NCBI GenBank assembly: GCA_029238255.1
Contig: JAQWGK010000050.1
Coordinates: 124,001 to 188,000, forward strand
DNA: 64,000 nt
From: Porticoccaceae bacterium
GTDB taxonomy: Bacteria > Pseudomonadota > Gammaproteobacteria > Pseudomonadales > Porticoccaceae
Reading direction: 5' to 3'
Positions 43,514-52,073 of this stretch are shown one piece after another (within the stretch, counting starts at the first letter, position 1; each line of letters opens with the position of its first letter). A program made the translations under genes and the position numbers. A model generated the notes under the pieces. The model was not told where the DNA came from and ran no database searches. It saw only the letters and a program-made list of their open reading frames with translations.

Positions 43514-43908
43514 TCGTACTCGATACTCATGTGTTGCTCTGGTGGATGTCTGATGATGGTAAGCTTTCAACGAAGGCCAAAAGGGCGATTGCCAAACATC
43601 TGGATCAGGAGCGCAGCATATTGGTTTCATCAATTTCCGCGTGGGAAATTGGTATGCTGGTTCACCGAGGCCGTCTAACGCTAAATATGGATGTTGATTC
43701 CTGGTTGGCCGAGGTAGATAAGATTCCAGCCGTTGAATTTGTGCCTGTTGATAATTCGGTGAGCGTTAGGTCGACTTGCCTTCCTGGTGAGTTTCACAAA
43801 GATCCGGCAGACAGAATGATTGTTGCCTTGGCCAGACACACCTCCTATCCTTTGATTACAGCAGATGAGAAAATCTTAGCCTATAAGCACGTAAAGACGC
43901 TGTGGTAG
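43495..43908 (+). CDS. PIN-domain toxin (VapC-like)
   Basis: Predicted ribonuclease toxin paired with the preceding antitoxin. The ATG at 43495 overlaps the antitoxin by 19 bp; a TTG at 43510 is an alternative. The up-to-137-residue product has the PIN acidic residues: the N-terminal Asp in LIVLDTHVLLWW, Glu in SAWEIGMLV, and Asp in KDPADRMIVALARH and LITADEKIL. These would form the metal site. It resembles PIN toxins paired with Phd-type antitoxins. The RNA target is unknown. Confidence 0.88.
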   Translation: MGVCQLIVLDTHVLLWWMSDDGKLSTKAKRAIAKHLDQERSILVSSISAWEIGMLVHRGRLTLNMDVDSWLAEVDKIPAVEFVPVDNSVSVRSTCLPGEFHKDPADRMIVALARHTSYPLITADEKILAYKHVKTLW

Positions 43909-43924
43909 TTTTAATAAAAAGCAG

Positions 43925-43944
43925 TTTGAGATTTAAGTCTCAAA
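43925..43944 (-). terminator. Weak terminator hairpin
   Basis: TTTGAGA-TTTAAG-TCTCAAA is a perfect 7-bp hairpin between convergent genes. On the - strand a T-rich stretch (CTGCTTTTTATT) follows after four bases. Confidence 0.4.
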
Positions 43945-43975
43945 AAAATCAATAAGTTGCATTTTAGGTTCGATT

Positions 43976-44605
43976 CTAATGCAGCCGCACCCGAGAATTC
44001 TGGCTTTTAAACAGCAGACGAATATTTGAAGATTCAGTTAAGCAGGGGAAGCGCTCGGTGGGATCTTTGCCAAGGGCGCTGCTGTATTCAAACAGCTTTA
44101 CGCTCAGGGCTTTATCTTTGGCTATAAATGCCAGCAGTTTATCGTTGAGCAGTTGGATGGCGCCGTCGATCTGATTGGCGAAGGGTTCGCCAATAATATG
44201 GTGAACAATCAGGTTTGATCTGGTCATATTGACTGGGATAACCGGGCAGTTGTAATTGGCGCTTAAAACATCATTGAGTTCTTCGAGCAGCCGGTGAGCT
44301 AGGTAGGCCTGATACATATTGGCTTCTAGGCTCTCTTCCACAGACATAATACCCTCGGGCACATCGAGAAACTCTTTGGCGGTCACTATCTGTTGGGCAA
44401 TGGCGCCGCTAACGCCTGCGGAACTCAGAAAATCTTCAAAGGCAGTAATCAGATCTGGCACCAATTCCACATAGCGTTCAATAAAAGATGCCAGAGCAGT
44501 AGTCCCATCACCCTCTCTCAGCCGTATAGACGCGTGTAGGTGCTGTACTCGTTCGTTTAAGTATGCAACCAAAAAGTCGCTACTCTGTGCCGAAAGTGGA
44601 GCCAT
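43976..44605 (-). CDS. Conserved-looking hypothetical protein upstream of cox cluster
   Basis: I do not recognise the family. From the ATG complementary to 44603-44605 (MAPLSAQSSDFLVAYLNERVQHL) it has 209 residues. The ORF track extends it to 251 residues (start 44731), which is possible because no ribosome site is decisive. The protein is mostly helical, soluble and acidic, without signal peptide or membrane segment. A central NYNCPVIPVNMTRSNLIVHHIIGEPF and a C-terminal RFPCLTESSNIRLLFKSQ look like structured segments. It is divergent from coxB. Confidence 0.7.
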   Translation of the reverse strand: MAPLSAQSSDFLVAYLNERVQHLHASIRLREGDGTTALASFIERYVELVPDLITAFEDFLSSAGVSGAIAQQIVTAKEFLDVPEGIMSVEESLEANMYQAYLAHRLLEELNDVLSANYNCPVIPVNMTRSNLIVHHIIGEPFANQIDGAIQLLNDKLLAFIAKDKALSVKLFEYSSALGKDPTERFPCLTESSNIRLLFKSQNSRVRLH

Positions 44606-44937
44606 GGGCAACTCTCTGTTGATGTTTTTGTCGAGGAAATATCCGTTCTCAGGGCGTATATCCGCTTGAGGTCGCAGGTTTAGCTTTAACGACCATGATC
44701 TAAATCTAGCAGAAAATGCGCTCTGCGCCACATAGTTTGGTCATTTTTTGTAGTTAGGCTTTGAGTGAACTGTGTACAGACAGTACCCCTATGGTCGGCA
44801 ATTCAAGCGGTTTTTCAGTAGTGATAACAGGTTTGCTTTGCTATACTGCCGCCGCTTTTAAACTGCTCGGTAAGATTAACTGGGTAAATTTAAAAAGTTT
44901 TGGCTTAAAAATCACAATTACCACGGAGAAACAAGCG
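44606..44937. other. Upstream region of the cox operon
   Basis: No convincing gene on the + strand before coxB. An extended -10, TGCTATACT (TATACT at 44842-44847), is the best promoter candidate for the cox operon. It leaves a leader of about 85 bases. No good -35 is present, as is usual for extended -10 promoters. Confidence 0.45.
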
Positions 44938-46083
44938 ATGTTGAAAAGAGCGAAAGCACTTTTCTTGAGTCTGTTGAGCCTTGTTGTTTCATTGCCCGCA
45001 CTGGGCAGCGCAGTCGTCGAAACGTCGACTAGGCAACTCAATATGCCCCAAGGTGTTACCGAAGTTAGTCAGGCCGCATATGACATTCATATGATTATGG
45101 TTTGGGTCTGTACCGTTATCGGTGTCGGCGTTTTTGGTTTTATGTTCTACGTGATGTATGCGCACCGCAAATCTCGTGGCGCAGTAGCTGAGAACTTCCA
45201 TGAAAATTTAGTTGTAGAGCTGCTTTGGACAATTGTTCCAGCCATTATTTTGATCATTATGGCGTTCCCAGCAACGACTGCACTGTTAAAAGTCTACGAT
45301 ACAGACAATCCTGATATCGAGATCAAGATTACTGGTTACCAGTGGAAATGGCAGTACGAGTACCTCGGCGAAGGCGTTAAGTTCATGAGTGAACTCAACA
45401 CCTCCCTCGACGAAGTCTACGGCCGTGCGCCCAAGGGCGAGCACTACCTCCGCGAAGTCACTGAGCCGCTGGTTCTGCCTGTCGGCAAAAAGATTCGCTT
45501 CCTGGTAACAGGCAATGACGTAATTCACTCCTGGTGGGTTCCCGACTTTGGCGTTAAGCGCGATGCTATTCCAGGTCTGTTCACCTCCGGTTGGGCAAAG
45601 ACTGACGAGCCTGGCATCTATGTCGGTGAATGTACTGAGCTATGTGGTCTTGGCCACGCCTTTATGCCTGTAGTAGTAGAGGTTAAGGAAGAAGCTGAGT
45701 ACAACGAATGGTTGGCGGGCAAAAAAGCTGAAGCAGTCGAGTACGCTTCCACTATCGGTAAAGAGTGGACAGCTGAAGAGCTTATGACCAAAGGCGAAGG
45801 CGTCTACCTGCAGAGTTGTGCAGGCTGCCACCAGGCTGACGGCGGCGGTATTCCCGGCGTATTCCCAGCAATTAAAGGCAGTCCAATCGCCTTGGGACCT
45901 CAAATAGGCCACATTGCAGTATTGATCGACGGTGTTCCCGGCTCAGCCATGCAGTCATTTGCTGACCAGCTTTCCGAAGTCAATATAGCTGCGGTTATTC
46001 ACTATCAGCGAAATGCCTGGGGCAACAATGTTGGCGATGTAACTCAGCCGATTGATGTTCTCAACTACAAGCAAAGCAAATAA
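44938..46083 (+). CDS. coxB: Cytochrome c oxidase subunit II with fused cytochrome c
   Basis: Electron-entry subunit of an aa3/caa3-type terminal oxidase. The true start is ATG 44938, with GGAGAAA upstream; the track start is 59 codons too early. The 381 residues begin with a signal-like segment (LFLSLLSLVVSLPALGSA). Two membrane helices follow (IMVWVCTVIGVGVFGFMFYVM, LLWTIVPAIILIIMAFP), then the CuA domain with VGECTELCGLGHAFM (about 229-243). A C-terminal cytochrome c domain has the heme motif CAGCH (294-298). The fusion means electrons pass through a covalent heme before CuA. Confidence 0.97.
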   Translation: MLKRAKALFLSLLSLVVSLPALGSAVVETSTRQLNMPQGVTEVSQAAYDIHMIMVWVCTVIGVGVFGFMFYVMYAHRKSRGAVAENFHENLVVELLWTIVPAIILIIMAFPATTALLKVYDTDNPDIEIKITGYQWKWQYEYLGEGVKFMSELNTSLDEVYGRAPKGEHYLREVTEPLVLPVGKKIRFLVTGNDVIHSWWVPDFGVKRDAIPGLFTSGWAKTDEPGIYVGECTELCGLGHAFMPVVVEVKEEAEYNEWLAGKKAEAVEYASTIGKEWTAEELMTKGEGVYLQSCAGCHQADGGGIPGVFPAIKGSPIALGPQIGHIAVLIDGVPGSAMQSFADQLSEVNIAAVIHYQRNAWGNNVGDVTQPIDVLNYKQSK

Positions 46084-46096
46084 GGGAGATACGAAT

Positions 46097-47671
46097 ATGG
46101 CACATGGTCCCGCAACTCTAGCAGACGGCTGGAAGGCTTATATAAGCCGCTGGGTGTTTACTACTAACCATAAAGATATCGGTACACTGTACCTGTGGTT
46201 CAGCTTTGCAATGTTTATTCTGGGTGGTGCGTTTGCAATGATCATCCGCGCCGAGCTGTTCCAGCCCGGCATGCAGCTGATTAAGCCCGAATTTTTCAAT
46301 CAGATGACCACGATGCACGGACTGGTCATGGTATTTGGCGTGATTATGCCGGCCTTTGTGGGTCTGGCTAACTGGATGATTCCCCTGATGATCGGGGCAC
46401 CGGATATGGCGCTACCTCGCATGAACAACCTGAGCTTCTGGATCCTACCTTTCGCGTTTGCGATCCTGACTTCAACACTGTTTATGGAAGGCGGCGGTCC
46501 TAACTTCGGTTGGACATTCTACGCACCACTGTCGACCACCTATGCTCCTGAATCGGTTAACTTCTTCATCTTTGCGATCCATATTATGGGTGCCTCATCA
46601 ATTATGGGCTCCATCAATATTATCGCGACCGTAATGAACATGCGCGCACCTGGCATGACTTACATGAAGATGCCGCTGTTCGTGTGGACCTGGGTAATTA
46701 CTGCATTCCTGCTAGTTGCTGTTATGCCAGTACTGGCCGGCGCAGTGACTATGATGCTGATGGATATCAACTTCGGTACCAGCTTCTTTAACGCCGCTGG
46801 TGGCGGTGATCCGGTTCTGTTCCAGCACGTGTTCTGGTTCTTCGGTCACCCCGAGGTATACATCATTATCCTGCCAGCATTTGGTGTGGTATCGCAGATT
46901 ATCCCAACCTTTAGCCGCAAGCCTCTGTTTGGTTACTCGTCAATGGTTTACGCCACTGCAGCGATTGCCTTCCTGTCGTTTATCGTTTGGGCTCACCACA
47001 TGTTTACTGTAGGTATGCCAATCGCCGGTGAGCTGTACTTTATGTACGCAACCATGCTGATTGCTGTGCCAACCGGTGTGAAAGTATTTAACTGGATCAC
47101 CACCATGTACAAAGGCTCGCTGACCTTTGAAACCCCAATGCTATTCAGTATTGCTTTTGTAATCCTGTTTACCTTTGGTGGCTTCACCGGTTTGATGTTG
47201 TCGATTGCAGCAGCGGATATGCAGTATCACGACACCTACTTTGTTGTGGCCCACTTCCACTATGTAATGGTTGCGGGTGCGGTATTTAGTGGTACAGCTG
47301 CTATCTACTACTGGCTGCCAAAGTGGTGTGGAAAGATGTACAACGAAACTATGGGTCAGGTTCAGTTCTGGGTAGCATTTATCGGCTTTAACATTGCCTT
47401 TATGCCACAGCACTTCCTGGGTCTGGCTGGTATGCCACGTCGCTATGCGGATTACGGTCTGCAGTTTGCTGACTGGAATATGGTTTCCAGTGTTGGAGCA
47501 TTCATCTACGGTGGCGCTCAGATCATGTTGTTATTCAATGTGATCATGACTATAAGAAAGGGCAAGCCAGTAGTTGAAGATAAAGTATGGGAAGGCGCTG
47601 AAGGTCTCGAGTGGACTGTAGCAACACCTGCGCCTTACCACACTTTTGAAAAGCCGCCACTTTACAAGTAA
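46097..47671 (+). CDS. coxA: Cytochrome c oxidase subunit I
   Basis: Catalytic subunit holding heme a, heme a3 and CuB; reduces oxygen and pumps protons. The start is ATG 46097 (MAHGPATLADGWKAY), with AGGGAGA upstream, giving 524 residues. The heme-copper signature WFFGHPEVYIIILPAFG (His-Glu-Pro-Glu-Val-Tyr cross-link motif), HHMFTVG and FVVAHFHYVMVAGA (heme ligands) are intact. The D-channel region GLANWMIPLMIGAPDMALPRMNNLSFW is also present. It is an A-type oxidase. Confidence 0.98.
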   Translation: MAHGPATLADGWKAYISRWVFTTNHKDIGTLYLWFSFAMFILGGAFAMIIRAELFQPGMQLIKPEFFNQMTTMHGLVMVFGVIMPAFVGLANWMIPLMIGAPDMALPRMNNLSFWILPFAFAILTSTLFMEGGGPNFGWTFYAPLSTTYAPESVNFFIFAIHIMGASSIMGSINIIATVMNMRAPGMTYMKMPLFVWTWVITAFLLVAVMPVLAGAVTMMLMDINFGTSFFNAAGGGDPVLFQHVFWFFGHPEVYIIILPAFGVVSQIIPTFSRKPLFGYSSMVYATAAIAFLSFIVWAHHMFTVGMPIAGELYFMYATMLIAVPTGVKVFNWITTMYKGSLTFETPMLFSIAFVILFTFGGFTGLMLSIAAADMQYHDTYFVVAHFHYVMVAGAVFSGTAAIYYWLPKWCGKMYNETMGQVQFWVAFIGFNIAFMPQHFLGLAGMPRRYADYGLQFADWNMVSSVGAFIYGGAQIMLLFNVIMTIRKGKPVVEDKVWEGAEGLEWTVATPAPYHTFEKPPLYK

Positions 47672-47688
47672 TAAAGAAGAGCAAGCAT

Positions 47689-48243
47689 ATGAGCTTAGCA
47701 GTCTCTAATCGCAAGTTGCTGATTAAACTCCTTTTAGGGGCTGTTGCTATGTTTGCATTTGCGATCTTTGTATTGCCACCAATCTATACGCTGTTTTGCG
47801 AAATCACCGGACTCGGTGGCAAGACAAGCAGCGAATATACGGCGGTTGATGTCAGGGTCGATACATCGCGCGAGGTGACGGTCAGATTTGTCGCCTCAAA
47901 CAATGCGCTGATGCCGTGGGAGTTTAGGCCCACGATGGACAAGGTTGTGGTGCACCCGGGCGAACCTACGGAAATTACGTATTTTGCTCGCAACACAACT
48001 TCCGAAGATATGGTTTCCCAAGCGATTCCAAGTCTGGTGCCAAACAATGTGGCCGATTATTTCCACAAGACAGAATGTTTCTGTTTTGACAATCAGCCGT
48101 TGGCAGCAGGAGAGCAGGCAGAATTGAAGCTTGTATTTATAGTAGATCCGGATTTACCGGCTAGCGTTAACAGCATGACGCTATCCTATACGCTGTTCGA
48201 TATTACCGATCGCACAGCTTTTCCGGTAGCACAGATTAAGTAG
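47689..48243 (+). CDS. ctaG: Cytochrome c oxidase assembly protein CtaG (Cox11)
   Basis: Membrane-anchored copper chaperone that helps form the CuB centre of subunit I. The 184 residues have one N-terminal membrane helix (LLLGAVAMFAFAIFVLPPIY) and a periplasmic immunoglobulin-like domain. The copper-binding Cys pair lies in KTECFCFDNQPL. It lies between coxA and coxC in the usual order. Confidence 0.96.
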   Translation: MSLAVSNRKLLIKLLLGAVAMFAFAIFVLPPIYTLFCEITGLGGKTSSEYTAVDVRVDTSREVTVRFVASNNALMPWEFRPTMDKVVVHPGEPTEITYFARNTTSEDMVSQAIPSLVPNNVADYFHKTECFCFDNQPLAAGEQAELKLVFIVDPDLPASVNSMTLSYTLFDITDRTAFPVAQIK

Positions 48244-48283
48244 TTTTCAGTGAGAGCTGGAAACAGATAAACGGAGAGTAACG

Positions 48284-49228
48284 ATGTCAGACGAAAGTAC
48301 TTATTACGTACCAGAACAGAGCAAGTACCCCATTGCAGCGGCTACTGGCTTTGGTCTTATGGCCTATGGTGCGGCAAGCTGGGTTATTGATAGCAGCAAC
48401 CCATACATCCTGATACTTGGCACCCTGGTCATGACGGTTGTTATGTGCATGTGGTGGAACACAGTAATCACAGAAAATATGCAGGGTCTGGCCAATGCCC
48501 AGCTCAAACACTCCTATGTACTGGGTATGCTGTGGTTTATTTTCTCTGAAGTAATGTTCTTTGCCGCGTTCTTTGGTGCGCTGTTTTACCTGCGTGTAAT
48601 CGTCAACTCCTGGTTGGGCGGTGATGCAGCTATTGGTATTTTTGACGATACGCCAACAGATGCAGCAGTGGCTAACAACGAACTGCTATGGCCTGGCTAC
48701 CAAGCCCAGTGGCCAGTAATGGAGACCCCGGATCAAGCCGCCAATGGCGATGCAGCGATCTTTAAAGGCCCGGATCAAGCCATGAGCTTCCCCGGCTGGT
48801 CAAATATCCTCAGCTGGTTACCACTCTGGAACACCGCTGTTCTGCTGACATCAAGCTTCACTGTGCATATTGCGCACACGGGCTTAAAGAACAACAACCG
48901 CAAGCAATTTGTTACCTGGTTAGGTATCACTGTAGCGCTTGGCCTGATCTTCTTGGTTTTGCAGGCAGAAGAATATATCGAAGCCTACCAGCATATGGGT
49001 CTGACTCTAGACTCAGGTATCTACGGTACAACCTTCTTTATGTTGACCGGTTTCCACGGTGCTCACGTAACTCTGGGTACGATTATGTTGATGGTCGCTT
49101 TCTTTAGATCATTAAAGGGACACTTTACAAACGACGACCAGTTTGGCTTTGAATCAGCGGCCTGGTACTGGCACTTTGTCGATGTAGTTTGGGTCGGCCT
49201 GTTCCTCTTCGTCTATGTTCTAGACTAA
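48284..49228 (+). CDS. coxC: Cytochrome c oxidase subunit III
   Basis: Third core membrane subunit; stabilises the oxidase and supports proton uptake. The 314 residues contain WFIFSEVMFFAAFFGALFYLR, TSSFTVHIAH, EYIEAY, TGFHGAHVTLGTIML and a closing AAWYWHFVDVVWVGLFLFVYVLD. A hydrophilic insert of about 60 residues (LGGDAAIGIFDDTPTDAAVANN and following) separates helices, as in the Pseudomonas-type protein. It is the last gene before the cox terminator. Confidence 0.97.
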   Translation: MSDESTYYVPEQSKYPIAAATGFGLMAYGAASWVIDSSNPYILILGTLVMTVVMCMWWNTVITENMQGLANAQLKHSYVLGMLWFIFSEVMFFAAFFGALFYLRVIVNSWLGGDAAIGIFDDTPTDAAVANNELLWPGYQAQWPVMETPDQAANGDAAIFKGPDQAMSFPGWSNILSWLPLWNTAVLLTSSFTVHIAHTGLKNNNRKQFVTWLGITVALGLIFLVLQAEEYIEAYQHMGLTLDSGIYGTTFFMLTGFHGAHVTLGTIMLMVAFFRSLKGHFTNDDQFGFESAAWYWHFVDVVWVGLFLFVYVLD

Positions 49229-49280
49229 TTTGGGGTGCTGTGGACAGTAAACAGTCCACGCAGAAACAAGACCAAAAAAA

Positions 49281-49309
49281 ACGGCCAGACAGTTTGTCTG
49301 GCCGTTTTT
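49281..49309. terminator. Strong terminator after coxC
   Basis: A perfect 11-bp stem, ACGGCCAGACA-GTT-TGTCTGGCCGT, is followed by TTTTTG and preceded by an A run. It can therefore end both the cox transcript and the convergent small gene. Confidence 0.92.
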
Positions 49310-49345
49310 GTTTAACGCTAAAGTTTAAGTTCTATAAAAAACTGG

Positions 49346-49600
49346 CTATTTGGGCGCCGGTGCAGCATTTTGTGGGTGCAACTGACGATCCCATGGTGCC
49401 TGACTTTTGATCTGCCCTGTATATGCACCGTATATAATGGTGGCGATCAGAAGACCCGCCAGAGTGATACGAATGCCAAGGGCGTAGAGCAGGCGCTTTT
49501 TATTGTCGCCACCCAAGTCTTTAACGAGAAAATTCAGCCCGCCAAACAGGCTGATCAAAATGGCAATAAACAACAAGACGATAATAGTCTTTAAAAGCAT
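49346..49600 (-). CDS. Twin transmembrane protein, DUF2909 family
   Basis: Small membrane protein conserved in the cox cluster of Pseudomonas-like bacteria; role unknown. I start at the ATG complementary to 49598-49600 (MLLKTIIVLLFIAILISLFGG), with GGAG 7 bp upstream; the track TTG start adds four residues. The 84 residues have two hydrophobic segments separated by a charged loop (KDLGGDNKKRLLYALGIRITL). It is on the opposite strand to all surrounding cox genes. Confidence 0.85.
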   Translation of the reverse strand: MLLKTIIVLLFIAILISLFGGLNFLVKDLGGDNKKRLLYALGIRITLAGLLIATIIYGAYTGQIKSQAPWDRQLHPQNAAPAPK

Positions 49601-49637
49601 GACAAACTCCAAAACTGAAAACAGAATTTAAACACAA

Positions 49638-50402
49638 ATGACAGATCAGCCACAGCAAACAGCAGATAAATTTTTATGGCAGCCCAATGCCAAGTTGCTG
49701 CTGTTCGTCTGTCTTATGACCCCGCTGCTAATTAGCCTCGGCTACTGGCAGCTGGACCGCGCTGAAGAAAAGCGTCAGATACTGGCTGAATTTGTCGTCA
49801 ATCAGCAGTCGGCACCAGCGGCACTGGCCGATCTCAGTGGCGACACCAACTTACAGTATCGAGCCGTGCAGTTGAGCGGCAAACTGGATGCAACGCGCCG
49901 TCTTTTACTGGATAATCGCGTCCGAAATGGCCGGCCCGGTTACGAAGTCTTTGAAGTGCTAACACCTGTAACCGGTAGCCACATGATACTGGTTAACCGC
50001 GGCTGGGTTCAGGCATCGCTAGATCGCAATCAGTTGCCAGAGATTGAGCCGGTAGCAGGTCAGGTGCGACTGAGCGGCTCACTCTACCGAGTGCTAAAAG
50101 GCGGCTTACAGCTCGACGACGGTATCGATGTTGTCAGCAACTGGCCGGCTCGAGTCGGCTGGGTTTCAGCAGTGCGAGCCGAGCGGCTCTTCGGCGATCA
50201 ATTTTTCGCCTATCAACTGCGCCTCGACAGTGACTCACCGGGCGCACTGGAGACAGGCTGGCCAACCGTAGCGGTACAGCCGGAAAAACATACAGCTTAC
50301 GCTGTGCAGTGGTTTGTAATGGTATTGGTGTTATTGATAATGACCCTCAATGCCAACTCCAATATCGCAGCATGGTTAAAATACAAAATGGGAAATCGCT
50401 AA
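49638..50402 (+). CDS. SURF1-family cytochrome oxidase assembly protein
   Basis: Membrane assembly factor implicated in heme a insertion into subunit I. The 254 residues have an N-terminal membrane helix with the family pattern LISLGYWQLDRAEEK. A large periplasmic part contains LDNRVRNGRPGYEVFEVL and LVNRGWV. A C-terminal helix contains HTAYAVQWFVMVLVLLIMTL. The last base of its stop codon is the first base of the next gene. Confidence 0.95.
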   Translation: MTDQPQQTADKFLWQPNAKLLLFVCLMTPLLISLGYWQLDRAEEKRQILAEFVVNQQSAPAALADLSGDTNLQYRAVQLSGKLDATRRLLLDNRVRNGRPGYEVFEVLTPVTGSHMILVNRGWVQASLDRNQLPEIEPVAGQVRLSGSLYRVLKGGLQLDDGIDVVSNWPARVGWVSAVRAERLFGDQFFAYQLRLDSDSPGALETGWPTVAVQPEKHTAYAVQWFVMVLVLLIMTLNANSNIAAWLKYKMGNR

Positions 50403-51037
50403 TGAGTGAACAATCTTCAAACAGCCAAAGCTCTGGCAGTAACAGCCCGCGCAATAAGGGAATGAAAATCCAGATCTGGATTATGTTGATTATGGTCGGC
50501 AGCGTGATGCTGGCCGGCACGTTGATGGTGCCCACCACCGAAGAAGAGCGCGAGCGTATGATCGAGCTGTTGGGCACCACCAATCAGGGCAAATTGATCA
50601 AGCCGGCAATTGATATTAGTAGCGCCCTTGAAGAAGAGACTGCCAGCTCCCTGAAGTGGAAGATTCTGGTCGCTGGTGGACAGAGCTGTGATGACAGCTG
50701 TCAGCAAGTGATACTCGATACCCGGCAGGTTCATATCCTCATGGGCAAGCTGGTTCGTCGCGCCGAACGTGTCTATCTGGCCGATTCTGCGCAGCTTGAT
50801 GGCGAGGAATTTGACCAGTTGGCGCTGGCCCATCCGCACCTGAGTATTCAGCGCAATGGATTGAGCGAATTAAGCACACTGTTAGCCAACAGCTCTATGG
50901 ATTGGGATCTCAGCGATACCCGCTATATGGTTGTAACACCAGACAATGATGCGATTCTCTACTACACACAAGATGACGACGTTATGGGTTTGCTGGACGA
51001 TCTAAAGCACCTATTAAAATATTCACCAGATCGTTAA
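50402..51037 (+). CDS. SCO-like thioredoxin-fold oxidase assembly protein
   Basis: Conserved cox-cluster protein without an assigned function. The start is ATG 50402, overlapping the SURF1 stop (TAATG); the track start is inside SURF1. The 211 residues have a single N-terminal membrane helix (WIMLIMVGSVMLAGTLMVP) and a periplasmic domain resembling a reduced SCO/thioredoxin fold. KILVAGGQSCDDSCQQVIL gives a CxxxC motif, and near the end YMVVTPDNDAILYYTQDDDVMGLLDDLKHLL resembles the LVDPxGNLM segment of such proteins. A copper or thiol role is a reasonable guess. Confidence 0.8.
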   Translation: MSEQSSNSQSSGSNSPRNKGMKIQIWIMLIMVGSVMLAGTLMVPTTEEERERMIELLGTTNQGKLIKPAIDISSALEEETASSLKWKILVAGGQSCDDSCQQVILDTRQVHILMGKLVRRAERVYLADSAQLDGEEFDQLALAHPHLSIQRNGLSELSTLLANSSMDWDLSDTRYMVVTPDNDAILYYTQDDDVMGLLDDLKHLLKYSPDR

Positions 51038-51069
51038 TAAAAAAAGCCGAATAACGGGAGTGCAGCACA

Positions 51070-51975
51070 ATGCCGCAAACTGATACAAAAATAACAGGCG
51101 TAAGCTGGCGCGACTATTTAGAGTTGTGCAAGCCGAACGTCGTCGCGCTGATGATACTGACCTCATTGATCGGCATGCTGTTAGCCACAGATCAAATGGT
51201 GTCACTAGACGTGCTTATTCTCGGTAATTTGGGAATCGCCCTCTGCGCTGGCTCAGCTGCCGCGGTCAATCATATTGTCGATCGTCAGATCGATGACAAA
51301 ATGGCCCGCACCCACAACCGACCTATAGCCCGAGGCCGTATCGAGCCCTATCAGGCAATAATCTTTGCGCTGGCTACCGGTGTGGCCGGTATGGCGATAC
51401 TGTTAGTTTATATCAATCAGATCACCGCCTGGCTCACCCTCGCCTCCTCTATTGGTTATGCCTTCGTCTACACCATGTATTTAAAGCGTGCCACGCCGCA
51501 GAACATTGTGATTGGTGGCCTTGCCGGCGCAGCCCCTCCCCTGCTGGGCTGGACCGCGGTCACGGGTGAGATTCACTACAACGCCCTACTGCTAGTATTG
51601 ATTATTTACGCTTGGACGCCGCCGCACTTTTGGGCGCTGGCGATTCACCGCAAGGACGACTACGCTAAAGCAGAAATCCCCATGCTGCCGGTAACCCATG
51701 GCGAGCAGTACACCAAGATCAATATTGTGCTCTACACATTGTTGCTAATTATTATCACCGTACTGCCCTTTTTGACCGGAATGTTTGGCTGGCTGTACCT
51801 CGCGGGTGCCCTGCTGTTGGGTGCAGGTTTCCTCTACTGGTCGCTGGTGATGCTGCTCGGTGAAGATGACCAGTCGGGAATGAAAACGTTTAAATACTCA
51901 ATCACCTATTTGATGGTGCTGTTCTGCATTATGTTGCTCGACCATTATTTGATTGAAACGGTAAGAATTATTTAA
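51070..51975 (+). CDS. cyoE: Protoheme IX farnesyltransferase (heme O synthase)
   Basis: Attaches a farnesyl chain to heme b, giving heme O, the precursor of heme A (also called CtaB). The 301-residue polytopic protein has the prenyltransferase Asp-rich motif NHIVDRQIDDKMARTHNRP and a second conserved loop HFWALAIHRKDDYAKAEIPMLPV. It follows the SCO-like gene by 32 bp. The heme A synthase gene ctaA, which usually precedes it, is absent. Confidence 0.96.
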   Translation: MPQTDTKITGVSWRDYLELCKPNVVALMILTSLIGMLLATDQMVSLDVLILGNLGIALCAGSAAAVNHIVDRQIDDKMARTHNRPIARGRIEPYQAIIFALATGVAGMAILLVYINQITAWLTLASSIGYAFVYTMYLKRATPQNIVIGGLAGAAPPLLGWTAVTGEIHYNALLLVLIIYAWTPPHFWALAIHRKDDYAKAEIPMLPVTHGEQYTKINIVLYTLLLIIITVLPFLTGMFGWLYLAGALLLGAGFLYWSLVMLLGEDDQSGMKTFKYSITYLMVLFCIMLLDHYLIETVRII

Positions 51976-52073
51976 GCACCTTTAGCAAGAGGCGCTATTT
52001 TTTTAATAGCCAGATTTGCCAGTTAACTATTAAGTAAGGCCGCTGTTAGGCGAGCCATTTTGGAGATTAAGCC

